DNA of 64,000 bases, taken from positions 3,782,001 to 3,846,000 of the forward strand of contig NC_058147.1 in the NCBI RefSeq assembly GCF_011075055.1. The letters run 5' to 3'. The notes beneath the pieces were generated by a model. It searched no databases. It was not told the DNA's origin and saw nothing but the letters and a program-made list of their open reading frames with translations. Shown one piece after another: positions 49,057-59,808 of the stretch (the first letter of the stretch is position 1; each line of letters begins with the position of its first letter). This stretch comes from Mangifera indica (taxonomy: Eukaryota; Streptophyta; Magnoliopsida; Sapindales; Anacardiaceae). The translations under genes and the position numbers were made by a program.

Positions 49057-52026
49057 TCAAGATTTCTTGTAATGGACTGGCTGATGTGCATTCCACTGCA
49101 ACAGCATCCAAATTATTGACGTGCCTGATTAAAACAAATAATTTTGAAAAAATGATATCAAGCTACAAGAACTAATGAAAACTTGCAACATCAAATATAG
49201 AACTTAACAAGATCTAGTTGTAGTTTTTGCCCAAGAGCAAAAATTGCATAGAAAAATCAGTATTAAGTGATTATTGTTAAAATGCTATCCATGATCAGAT
49301 ATCAGATTGATCAGCTTTTTGCATATGAAATGAACACTGACAATTTTTAAAGGAAACAAATCAGGCAATTTCTAAGCGTATAGGAAAAACAAGCATAATA
49401 TGATGATCGGTTTTAATTTAGAAAACTCATACCTGCAAAGATGCCAACAGTTGTAAGATTAGCAATTGCCATTGTCTGATATATTAAGTATTCAGTCAAA
49501 AAATGGCCAAGTGCATACACAAATGATAAAAAAGTTGCCAAATATATTGGCTTGTTGTCAAGGTGAAAAGCACAAAGAACGCAAAGAGTGCAAGTCAAAA
49601 GCGTCCAGACCCCAAATGTCCTTCCATGAACTTCAGTCACTAGATAGCATTGATAGAGAGAAAGAGATCATCAAGAATTTGTTAGCAGAAAAAAAACCAC
49701 AAATAAAAAATAGAAAACTGACACTGAAACATGTGATTTCTTGTGATGAATATGGGTAATTTTGTCTTTTCTCATGATGAGATTAATTAGATATCCATTC
49801 AACAGTGAAGGAAGGCCACAAGGCTTCAAATTATATTTGAGCAAGCAAAATGTTTATACCATAGTTTGAAAACACAGTCAAATAGACACTTTACAGTAAT
49901 GCTTTGTTATGCAAATATTAATTTGTAGTTAATTGTTGGAAGGATATCATCTCTCTTTTCTTCTTGTTTAATTTACAAGAACTTAAACAGTCCTCCTTAA
50001 GGCTACAAGAAAAACTTGTTCGCAACTAACATACATACAAAAGATATAGGACTAACCAAAAATTAGCCATAGCACAGGAAAAGAAAAACCTGTAACCATT
50101 TTATCTAACAAAGATTATTCCAACAAGTGCAAATCATTATGTCAAGGTCAAATGAATAGAAGTTTTGTTCTATCCACTTCCAGGCATCAAGTAAACTGAA
50201 ATTTCAAATAGTTTACTTTCTATGAGTTTCTTCAACTTTCTTGACCAAATAGTTCACCACGGCAATGAGTGGCTTCCTGGTCATACACTTTCACCGTGAA
50301 TGAAGGGAGTGTACTCTCCTTATGCAAATCATTATGTCAAGGTCAAATGAATAGAAGTTTTGTTCTATCCACTTCCAGGCATCAAGTAAACTGAAATTTC
50401 AAATAGTTTACTTTCTATGAGTTTCTTCAACTTTCTTGACCAAATAGTTCACCACGGCAATGAGTGGCTTCCTGGTCATACACTTTCACCGTGAATGAAG
50501 GGAGTGTACTCTCCTTATTTTATTGGGCGGGAATCTCTTAGGTCAACACACCATAAATCAACTTGATATGCTAAAAATCTTCATGTAGAGCTGGGACATA
50601 GCAAAGCCTAAAAGTAAGACCAGACTTATGAATGCAGAAATCAAGCTGCAGACACATCAGGGAAGTATTCAGTGGCTAGAAACACAGAACACAAATTGCA
50701 TACATGCACCGAACAGAACATGTAGCAAAGATGAACAAATCCACATTGTGCTTGAAAAATATTTTTAGGGATTTTGTCATGGAAAACCAACATTCTGCTT
50801 CTATCTTAGCCATCAGACTCAAGTTCAGTCACAGCTTAGCAAATTCAACCCCCTTATTATTGCTCTGAAGATCCACCATTCCCTAGGTCTTCACTTATGC
50901 ATTCAATAAAAATTGAATCCTATATCTTTCTCAAATAAGTTTTTCCTACTAAGAATCCACAATGTCTCCCTTTATTATAACATAATCTTTCACTTTATGC
51001 ACAAAATTAAACATGCAGGGATTTTGAAGATCAATGTTTCAACACCTGGAAACAAATCCACATTGTGCTAAGCAAAATCTTTTTGATCTTCCATTTTCCC
51101 CTTTCATTTAGTCTAGGACAACACTCAAAAATCAGACTCCAAATCCAGAGTCTTCATAGCAAATTCATCCCCTTGTTATTGTTCTCTACATCAGTATCCG
51201 ATAATTTTTCTGGATCTTGGCCTTTGAATTTGAAATGACTTATTCTATCTGGTTTTTCGAATTTAATTAACACTGTATCTTTCTTGGTTTTTTCAATTTA
51301 ATCAAGCAAATCAACATCAAAAGAAAATTGTCCCAACCCCAGCTACATGCAAAGCATTTAACTGAGATCTGAATCCACTAAGATCATCTAAATTCAACAA
51401 AAAGTTATTGCCCTATTAACACCGACCACAACATCTCTAACATAATTCCAGAAACATTCTACCAACTGAAGCTGGACTCAGTTTTTCATGCTGTGATCAA
51501 AGATGCAATCTTAACATGTTAACTTATTATTTCAAATTTTTTATGTTGCCAGAATCATTCTTTATATTTCCTGTTAAACCTAAATTTAAAGCTGCCAAGT
51601 CTAACCCCATTATTTGGTTATGGTTTTCAAAGCACTTGCCTCTCTTTTAACAAACCGTGAATAATACCTACAAGAAAGATTGACTAAATCCCAGATATCT
51701 TAAAATCTCCAGACTTTGAGATCTCAACTAAAAATTTTGTGATGTAAATCAATGTCTGGGTTCAGAAGTACTGACCCACATGCACGCCCACATATAGAGT
51801 AACTTGTCTGCAAATCAGCAATGACTAATGAAGGTGAAGTCTCCTATCATGTGATTCTAATAAAAAAGAGAACGAAAATATAGATTTGAGAAAGGAGAGA
51901 GCTAAACATACTAGTGGTGTTCGAGAAGACAGCAAGTCTAAGAGCCCAAATATCGAAGAAGCCGAACCATACGGAGGCTAACCGAAGAAAAGCCACCAGC
52001 ATCAGCCACCATCCCAATGCCTTCAT
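49057..52026 (-). CDS. ERG28: ERG28-like ER membrane scaffold of sterol C-4 demethylation
   Basis: Three exons in transcription order: 52026-51912, 49639-49433 and 49124-49057; 129 aa, the same length as the Arabidopsis protein. The start reads MKALGWWLMLVAFLRLASVW. The Met codon of TTMTEVHGRTFG is split a|tg across the 2.27-kb first intron. HGRTFGVWTLLTCTLC, LYALGHFLTEYL-type (here VYALGHFLTEYLIYQTM) and the C-terminal TSIIWMLLQWN are all family marks. Four hydrophobic segments are visible (about residues 5-30, 47-65, 72-95 and 99-115). ERG28 tethers the sterol C-4 methyl oxidase, dehydrogenase and ketoreductase on the ER; plant ERG28 keeps this role. The protein ends with lysines (YKKS), which may be an ER-retention type tail (inferred). 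Intron 1 contains an exact 195-bp tandem duplication. Confidence 0.93.
50129..50518. repeat. Exact tandem duplication of 195 bp in ERG28 intron 1
   Basis: 50129-50323 and 50324-50518 are identical base for base as far as I can read (both begin gcaaatcattatgtcaaggt and end tgtactctccttat). No protein is coded. Perfect identity means the duplication is very recent, gene-converted, or an assembly error. Confidence 0.9.
50730..51300. repeat. Older, diverged tandem duplication in ERG28 intron 1
   Basis: About 50734-50960 and 51052-51300 share aacaaatccacattgtgct, tagcaaattca(a/t)cccc and ttattattgctct/ttattgttctct in the same order, with many changes. This is a second, older duplication in the same intron. 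Confidence 0.5.
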
Positions 52027-53084
52027 CTTTGACCCTTCTTCTATTGTCCGTGACTGTAAGTGGCACCTGTGTAATCGCAGCGTTTTGAATTGTTGACCAT
52101 TTAGACTTTGGTTTTGAAGTTGATGATGGGGTGATTTTGCGGTTTTTCAGACCTTGAGGGTTTTGGAGGATCCCGTGGTGGGGCTAAGTGTGAGAATTCA
52201 GCACCGGGGAACACGCGGGGTCGCGTGGTGGGTTTTGTTGAACTTTCCCACATGTCAGGTATCGGGGTTTTTAATTTTTCAATTTTGGAGTTTTTGGTAT
52301 TTTGTATTTTAGAGCAAGTTGAAATTTTTCCACTTTAGGATTTTTGGGTGTAGTTTTCAAATTTTTGCTTTATTGTTTGGAATAAAGCATGTATTATAAA
52401 AATTGACATTTATTTATTTATTTTCTTATAAAAATTGTTTCATGACACAAAAGAAGATACATGAATTTAAGTTGAATCAAACCATCAATTAAAGTTATGA
52501 ATTTAAATTAAATCGAATTAGAAATTCATATTATTGATCTGAATTATAAATTCAAACAGAGCTAAGACAAACATCTCTTAGTTTGAGTTTTACTCAATTT
52601 CAAAAATGAGTTAAATATTTTGACTCAAATTTGATTCGTATTTAATTTAAATAAATTCAAGTTAAACTAGCTTCTGAAACTGAGTTGGTTTTATTTAAAT
52701 CCAACTCTAATTATCAGACCAATTCTAAAGTTTTATCAGATATCACAAATAAGAATATATTCTAAAAACTTTTATACAAAATTTAGAAAATATCAATTTA
52801 TATAAACAACTATGAAGCAATGCAAAATTTAACAGATATCAATTTACTTCAACAGGATAAAATATCATTTACCCTCACCATATAATATATAATTGCATTC
52901 ATATGGTCAAATATCTAATAACTCTATCATGTAAAATATCACTTTTCTGATAATATAAGATTAAAAAACGTAAAAGATCATTTTGATATTAAATTAAGAT
53001 TTTAACCATATTTATTTATCAAGAAAAAATATTATCAATTTTGTTTTACCACATGGAAAGTGCTTAACTTCCAAAATCGGTTAT
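52027..53084. other. 5' flank of ERG28 and AT-rich DNA
   Basis: Probable ERG28 promoter (minus strand) in 52030-52300, somewhat richer in GC (cgcggggtcgcgtggtgggt near 52215). No other gene. From about 52490 there are aaattcaaactgag/ctcaaa words of the MITE type. Confidence 0.4.
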
Positions 53085-53628
53085 ATCTAGAGTAGGTCTG
53101 AAAATGATCCGAACCGGTTCAGTTTTAAAAATCGATATGATTTGATTTAGTTCGATTCAAATTTGTTTAATTAAAATTTAAATCAAACTCGAGTGAAAAG
53201 ATTTGACTCATTTTTTAATTCAAACCGAACTCAAACTTAGGGATATTTGGCTCGATTCAGCTCAAATCAGTAGTTCAAATTCATAACTCTATTCTATTCG
53301 AATCACTCGAATTTATAGTTTGGATCGGCTTGAATAAGAAATTTTGAATATTATTTGGGTAAAACAACATCATTTTGCTAATGAATCACAAACTCGAGCC
53401 ATAAATTCGAGTCATACATTCGAACTGTCAATTTAAGTCGAACTAAACTACGAAATTGAGTCAAACTCAAACCGAACTGAACTGAGCTATTTTTCATCTA
53501 AGCTAAACTCGCGCTAGATTTAATTTTTTTCTCGACGAACTTGAGCTGAATTTGAACTGAATCATATTCTGTTTGAGTTGAACTCAAGCTAAGGGGTATT
53601 CGAGTTTGGCCCGACCCAAATCCACCCC
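53085..53628. repeat. Large tcgagct-rich MITE-like repeat
   Basis: The left end (gtaggtctgaaaatgatccg) and the right end (tttggcccgacccaaatcca) bound a stretch made mainly of gaaccg/aactcgag/tcgaattc words in both orientations. It resembles the family at 26665 and 59054 but is longer. No coding frame. Confidence 0.45.
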
Positions 53629-53664
53629 TTATCTAGAGATATGAAGTAACAAAAGTACAATAAA

Positions 53665-53790
53665 ATCATATATATATTTGATATATATTATCAAATGATT
53701 GAATGATTTTGAATTAAAAATAAAATAATATTTAATAAAATAATATATTATATATTTATATACTAAAAAATATGTATAATATTGTTTAAT
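53665..53790. repeat. Partial aaaactatgtgtaccc-type MITE
   Basis: Contains aataaaatcatatatatatt, then the gattgaatgattttgaatta core shared with the copies at 10930 and 34650. It directly abuts the Mutator-like element at 53800. Confidence 0.5.
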
Positions 53791-53799
53791 AAAAATAAA

Positions 53800-54554
53800 G
53801 GCCAAAGGACTATTTCCCACCCAAGTTTAGGTGCATTTCCAAAGTTACACCCATGGGGTTTGAAAAACCTGAAATCTTATTCATGACATAACTATCTTTA
53901 AAATTCTCATTTAGAAGCTGGGGTAAAATTGTTATTTTATCAATAATATTAAAAAAATATAAAATTCATTATATTTTCTCTCTTAAGTTTTAAAAATTAA
54001 CAACTTTACCTCTACCTAAAGTTTTTAAACTTTGAAAAGTCATATTTTCTCCCCAAATTTTTTTCTTCACCTTTTCAACCACCATCTTCGGCGTCGATAA
54101 CCTCCACTCTCCACCCTAAACAGTTGGTCGATATACGTAGACAAACATGGAACGAATCTCTTCGTTGGAGACAAAGAAATCCAATGAGATTTGAGAGAAG
54201 AGATCTGGATTTCGTCAACGAAGAAATTTAGATCTCTTCGTCGATGAAAAAGCTTTATTGTCATTCTTTCTAGATCGTCGAAGAAAGTGGTTGGAAAGGG
54301 AAAAAAATTCTATGGTTTTGAAAGAAAAAATGTGATTTTTCAAAGTTTAAAAATTTTATAAAACGTAAAATATTAGTTTTTAAAATTTAAGAGAGAAAAA
54401 TATAATAAATTTTATATTTTTTTATCCTTATTAGTAAACTGATAATTTTATTTCTATATCTAATAAAAAATTTTAATTTTGATTAATTAATAGATGTGAA
54501 TTTTGATTTTTTAAATATCGTAAGTATGATTTTGTGGGAAATAATCCTTTGGCC
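53800..54554. mobile_element. Mutator-like TIR element (family copy 2)
   Basis: Ends are ggccaaaggactatttccca (left) and, on the other strand, ggccaaaggattatttccca (right). The flanking 9-mers aaaaataaa (53791-53799) and aaaaacaaa (54555-54563) differ at one base, fitting a 9-bp target duplication. The interior follows copy 1 (580-1413) closely: ttaaaaaaatataaaattca, ctacctaaagtttttaaact, catcttcggcgtcgataacc, then several agatct/tcgtcgatgaa hairpin words. No transposase frame; moved, if at all, by enzymes from elsewhere. Confidence 0.8.
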
Positions 54555-54739
54555 AAAAACAAAGTATAAAAATTTGTAGATGCAATGTGGCCTGAGCACC
54601 TGGCGCAGAAAACTAAAACCACGAAACAGTTGGATTTTGATCCTCCGCTGCCACTAATCTGCCTAAGACTTGAGTGATGGTTTTAAATTTGAATATACAG
54701 CTGGAAGTGATGTGGAATGTGGAGTCTGCGATCCGCAGG

Positions 54740-55278
54740 GAGATTCAATATATTTTTTCTCCCTTAAACTTAAAAAATTAAAAATTTCTCTCTAACTCAA
54801 ATTTTAAAAAATAACAGTTTCTCTTTAAAATTTAGTTTCTAAATCTCCAGTGTCAAATCCGATGCTATCATTGACAACGAATATCTTCCGTTGCCTCCTC
54901 TATCTTCGACAACCAAACTTCTCTCATTTGAAAGTTTGGATGATATTAATTGACATCGAAAATAACTCAGCTTTCTTGATAAAACACCGTCTCCTACTGG
55001 GTTTTAGATCATTAGTCGGAGGAAAAGATGATGAATGAGTGACCATCAGAGGAAGAGAAAAAAGATGTCGTCAGAAAAACATCAAAGATGACATCAGATT
55101 TTGAAAACTAAACGAGAAAATGATATTTTTAAAAACTTGATCTATGAGAGAAATTATTAGTTTTTAAGGTAAAAAAAAAGATAAAATTTTAAAACTTTAT
55201 CCTTTTAAAATTTTTAAAATTAAAAAATAAAAATTTGAGATAAAAAGATATTTTCGGTGGAAAATAGTCCTTGGCAGT
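54740..55278. mobile_element. Decayed TIR-family copy
   Basis: The right end ggtggaaaatagtccttggc (55257-55276) matches the family terminus. The body (ctcccttaaacttaaaaaat ... tatcttccgttgcctcctct ... agaggaagagaaaaaagatg) has the same plan as the other copies. The left terminus is not recognisable. Confidence 0.5.
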
Positions 55279-55955
55279 AAAGAAATTTAACTTGAATGGA
55301 GCAATGTGGGATTGTGAAGAGAAACAATAATTACAAGGTGGATAAAGGTGAGAAAATTATAATAATCAAATCCGAGAAAAGTCAAAAGCTATTGCCAAAC
55401 TTGGGAGTAGATTAGCACTCAAGTGTCTCTACCTGCCACATAATAAAAGCACATATTCCCTTACCAAGCAACAAAATCACAAGAAAGGAATGGCCATTTA
55501 ATATTTTTGAATAGAACCTAACTGGGTCTGGTTGAGTAGGCACAAGGCCCCCTTGGAACTAGTTTTAGTCCCCCACCTTCAAGGGCTTTCCCTTCCCCAT
55601 CTCCAATTAAAGCTGTGATACTAATTTTAAATCTGATTCCCCTAAATCATTTCTAACCTTAGCCTTACGCAACTAACCGAATCCATACATGGATAATTAC
55701 GATCACATTAAAGTGGATTACAGCTATAATCCGCAATTATCAATTTAATTCATATTTTCAAATATCTGAGTCAAGTCTTTTTCAAAAACAGGAAAAATAA
55801 TACAAGCCACACCACTAAAAACAAAGCGCGCCTGTCTAATGCCTCTCTCTCTTCCTTCACTGTACGGTCAGTCTGTTTACCCCTAGTTAGTAGCACCGGT
55901 AACTAGCAAGAAATTTGAAAAAAAAAACAAATACGACATCGTAGAAATAACTCAA
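55279..55955. other. Intergenic DNA 3' of the DUF1005 gene
   Basis: No gene recognised. Presumably holds the 3'UTR of the minus-strand DUF1005 gene close to 55956. Confidence 0.4.
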
Positions 55956-57400
55956 TCATCCGAGGAAATTCTGCTCTTGGCATAGCTCTTTCCTCAGTCG
56001 TTGAGAGAAAAGCCTGCAAGCATCCATGCTGAGATCAACGGCTGCGGCTAAAGCCACGAAAGCAGCTGCGTCCTCCGTGCAGCTCACGTGCTGTACACTC
56101 ACCTCCACACTAGGTTTGCTACACCTTCCCTCTCCTTCCACTCTAGCCGACATCACAAACCCTCTAGGTATGCAATACGGCCATAAACCGTATCCAAAAT
56201 CACCGCTATTCCGTGGACTGCACGCCGGAGAAGCCCAGACAGTAGGCGTGGCTCGACCATTCGCAGAATTACCTCCTAAGTCAATGCAAAATTTCCCGCC
56301 TTTGCTGGAACTCAGAGTTGACTCCGATAAAACAATGCCAGCGTCAGCCGAGTCCGGAATCAGCTCAAAACGGTAACCTAAACCATCAGAGGCGCCACGC
56401 TCGCGCCAGGCTTCGAGGCGGCCCCAAGGTTTCCAGGTTCCATCACCGGGACGGAGGATGAGCCAGGAACCAGGATTAGAACGGCTCACCCGGTCTGAGC
56501 CAGGAGAGGCTACAAAAGGGGTCAACATTGAAGCGGCGGCTACCGGGGAGCCAGATAAGTCGTGGACCGTTACTGACCATCCCTTTCGTTCCTTCACTGG
56601 TCGCTCTCTTTCACTGCCAAATGAGCTCAGCCAGCTTCTAGCATTGCTTCCCTCAAATTGTAATGATCTGAAGATCAAATTAATTTGTAAATAAAATTGT
56701 AATGATCTTTACCAAAATTCATCCCACGTCAAAAACCCTAAGAGATGTCAACCAAATTACTAATATTAAAAACCAACCTGGATCTCTGATTGCGATCCCC
56801 CGTGTTTCTAAAACTGAATTTGCAAGTGAAAACGGGTTGCTTGATATTGCCTTGAATCTGAAACACTTGTGGGCTACATTCAGGTTCCCCATCGAACTGA
56901 AACACAAATCTGGGATCAGGTTCGGCCTTCACATTCAAGTGAACCTGCGAAGACGAACCTTTAGCTTCTTTCCCAACAGAAATCCACCCATTATGGAACA
57001 CACTTGCTTTTGATTCAGTTCCCGCCAGATTCAACGGCACAGATACCTTCCCCAACAACTTCCCAGAGCTTACGCCACAGGTTGTGCCTCTCCGCCCCGT
57101 GTATATAGAAATTTTCAGAAATATTCTAGCGGAGAACATTGATTTGACTGCGAGCTTGTCCAGATCAGTCTTGCTGAGATGAAAACTTGCCGCCATGGTT
57201 TGAGATTGGTTATCTGAGAAAGAAGTTTCAGATGGAACAAACGGAACGACGGCAGTTTGAACAGGAAAACCTTTCAATTTAATCTTGCAGAAACACGGAG
57301 AGGAGGAAGGGTGCACCACAGACCGAGCCGGTTTGGCAGCGACAGGGATTCTGAGACCGAGATTGCCTACAGTGAGGCGCACGAAAGGGCAAGGATCCAT
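55956..57400 (-). CDS. DUF1005 family protein
   Basis: Two exons: 57400-56778 and 56667-55956, separated by a 110-bp GT-AG intron that splits an Arg codon; 444 aa. The start MDPCPFVRLTVGNLGLRIPV is the family's typical opening. Other blocks are PCFCKIKLKGFP (about 35-46), VSVPLNLAG and GWISVGK in the middle, FQIQGNIKQPVFTCKFSFR before the intron, and after it RKGWSVTVHDLSGSPVAAAS, GSWLILRPGDGTWKPWGRLE and YGLWPYCIPRGFVMSARVEG. The last 50 residues are Ala-rich and helical-looking (AAAFVALAAAVDLSMDACRL). No signal peptide or membrane segment is evident. The family is plant-specific and its biochemical role is not known; the N-terminal half (strand-rich, FxCxF pattern) could be a C2-like fold, which is my inference only. 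An in-frame ATG nine codons upstream (57427) is less likely as start because the family opens with MDPCPF. Confidence 0.9.
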
Positions 57401-59053
57401 TGCTAGGTCAGAAATCAGTTTAAGCAAACTACGAAAACTAGCAGAGAGAGGAGTTATGGTTTAATGCAAGAAGAGAGTAAGATGCGTTCCAAAAACACAA
57501 TTGGCTTGGCTCCATCTTCAAATGCATCGCTGTTACTGCAGGTAACCTAAATAAAACCAAATGATAAATAGAGAGAGAAGGGCAAAAAACAAAAACGGTA
57601 GGCAGCTGAGAGAATGGAGTACAACTGGTTACAGCCTGGAGATTAATGCCAGAAGGACCGAACTCGAAGCTATCTGAGGTCCCTCACTTACTTAATGCAT
57701 TTATTATTATTTTTTAAAAATCGCTATAACTTCTTCACTTCACCTGCTGGGGTTCTTAAATGACGTAATTGCCCTTGCTTTAGTATCAATCAGGCGCATG
57801 CGTATCTTGCCGCACGTGATTGGGGTTTTGTTGTGAACCCCAACTGCAATGTGTTAGTGGGTCCTAGTTTTGTTGGCTGAGGGAAGACAGATATGATTCC
57901 GCGATCGTGGACCGTCGATCTCGCTACTCTACATTTATATATTATATCCATAAATAAGCCATTCGTTTTTGTGGGTTTATAATAAATTAAGTTTAAACCA
58001 CCAATATCATCCTTTGTAGGGTTGATATGGACGTGTGAGACTTTTTTCCGCCCCCGGCAAGCAGAACTAGACAAAATGATCCTTTGTCCTGTGTTTCAGG
58101 TGAAGAGGCTGTTACCGTACCTTCTACAGATCTTCGTATGAGAAAATTAGAGACATGGAAAAAAAAAAATTTTTGTCCATTTATATAATTTTGTTATATT
58201 TTTTTTATTATATATTTAATACCATTTATAAATACCTAAACTATTGTAGTCTTCATTTTATTGTAAAGAGTATAATAAATGATAAATAATAAAAATATCT
58301 ATTATAAATAGTAATAATAAATAATAAACAGTAATATTTTATATAAAGATTATAATAAACAATACAATAAGTAATAAAATAGAAATTACATATTGTAAAC
58401 AGTAATAACATGTTATAAACAGTAATATTTCATATATGAAAATTTTTAAATATTTAAAAGTATTTATGATAATTTTTTAAATAATGAAATGTTAATTATA
58501 TTTTTTATTTTTTTATTATTTTATTTTTTAGAAAGTGCATTAGATAATATAATACATGATTTAACTATCATGAATATAGTTGTTTTGATATATGAGAAAA
58601 TGAAAGTGGATAGATTTCATTTTAGTTCTTATTTCTTGCTCTAATAGTGAAATCATATTAAATGGCGATCATGTTTTACTGTAAGTAGAATAATTACAGT
58701 CTAACATGCAACATTTCAGGGAAGGAGATCATTTGGTAGCTTAAGTTTCTTCTTCCACTTTAATTGTAAATAATATGAAATTGAAAATCATATTGTTTCT
58801 AGACAAATATTTTGCATATAATTGGAGCCACTGAGCTATCTGAGAGACGAAAGTTGGAATCTATTTAGGATTCTTTCTAATATTGTGAAAACCTAAAAGT
58901 TTGAACCGACGACCCGGATAATCTACCTCCGGAATCTATCATTTTGCTGGACTCACTGAAGTATAACAAAGTAGAATGGATCTTATCCTTGATAGACCTT
59001 TTATGTCAATTTAAACCAGGGCATTCGGAATGGGCATCTCAGGATACCACAGA
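57401..59053. other. 5' flank of the DUF1005 gene and AT-rich DNA
   Basis: The first ~250 bp should hold the leader and promoter of the DUF1005 gene (minus strand). About 58150-58550 is extremely AT-rich, with repeated aataataaacagtaata words. No gene recognised. Confidence 0.4.
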
Positions 59054-59330
59054 GTAGGGCTGAACTCAAACCAAGTTCGTTCAAGCTCGAGACTCGAACG
59101 AGCCAGAAACGAACCAATCTTATACGAGCTCAAGCTCGAGCTTGAGCTACTCATCAAATTTTTCAATTAAAATTTTTGACACAAAACGATATCGTTTTGA
59201 TCAATATATATTAAAACGACGTAGTTTTAATAACAAAAAACGAGCTGAATCGAATTCAAACCAAGTTCGAACTTGACTTTTACGAACTCGAGTTCAAATT
59301 TGACTCGGCTCAAATCTAACCTTACCACAG
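59054..59330. repeat. tcgagct-rich MITE (shared with 26665-26945)
   Basis: The left end (agtagggctgaactcaaacc) and the right end (gactcggctcaaatctaacc) are imperfect inverted repeats. The middle holds acgatatcgttttgatcaat followed by atatattaaaacgacgtagt, the same core as the copy at 26665. A gctcaagctcgagcttgagc palindrome lies near 59128. Non-coding. Confidence 0.65.
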
Positions 59331-59808
59331 AGTAATAGGAGATAATGAATCTAGCACATCCACGAAGGAGTAGCTAGCGTATCGCTCTAATTTACTGTAC
59401 TCTTTACAATTCAAATCTATAAACGAAATGCCTCCTACATATTAATTTTGGATGAACAACACAAATTGCTCGAAAGACAGCAAGAATCAAGGCAAGCTGG
59501 ATTATAAAGAACTGTGTATACCATGGATTCAGAAGCAGAAGTTTTCCTACCAGATTGTTAAGACAGTAATTACACAAGTTCGGAGGTTGGCATATTCTGC
59601 ATTTTGCATATGCATTCCTCCAGCTGCCAGCAGGATGAGGATGTACAAGGAGACCAAAAGAACCACAGGGCCTCATATTGCTTATACTTAATTCAGGCCA
59701 TGATAATCCAACGATATACAGGCAGGTAGTGCTCCACATCAATATCACAAAGGACCTTCAACAGCACCGGCCAATTTTTAAGCATCAACCAACCGTTCAA
59801 AGCATTCA

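Noticed and set aside
56026..56376. 116-codon plus-strand frame
   Set aside because: It is antisense to the conserved DUF1005 exon 2 and is a shadow of its codon usage.
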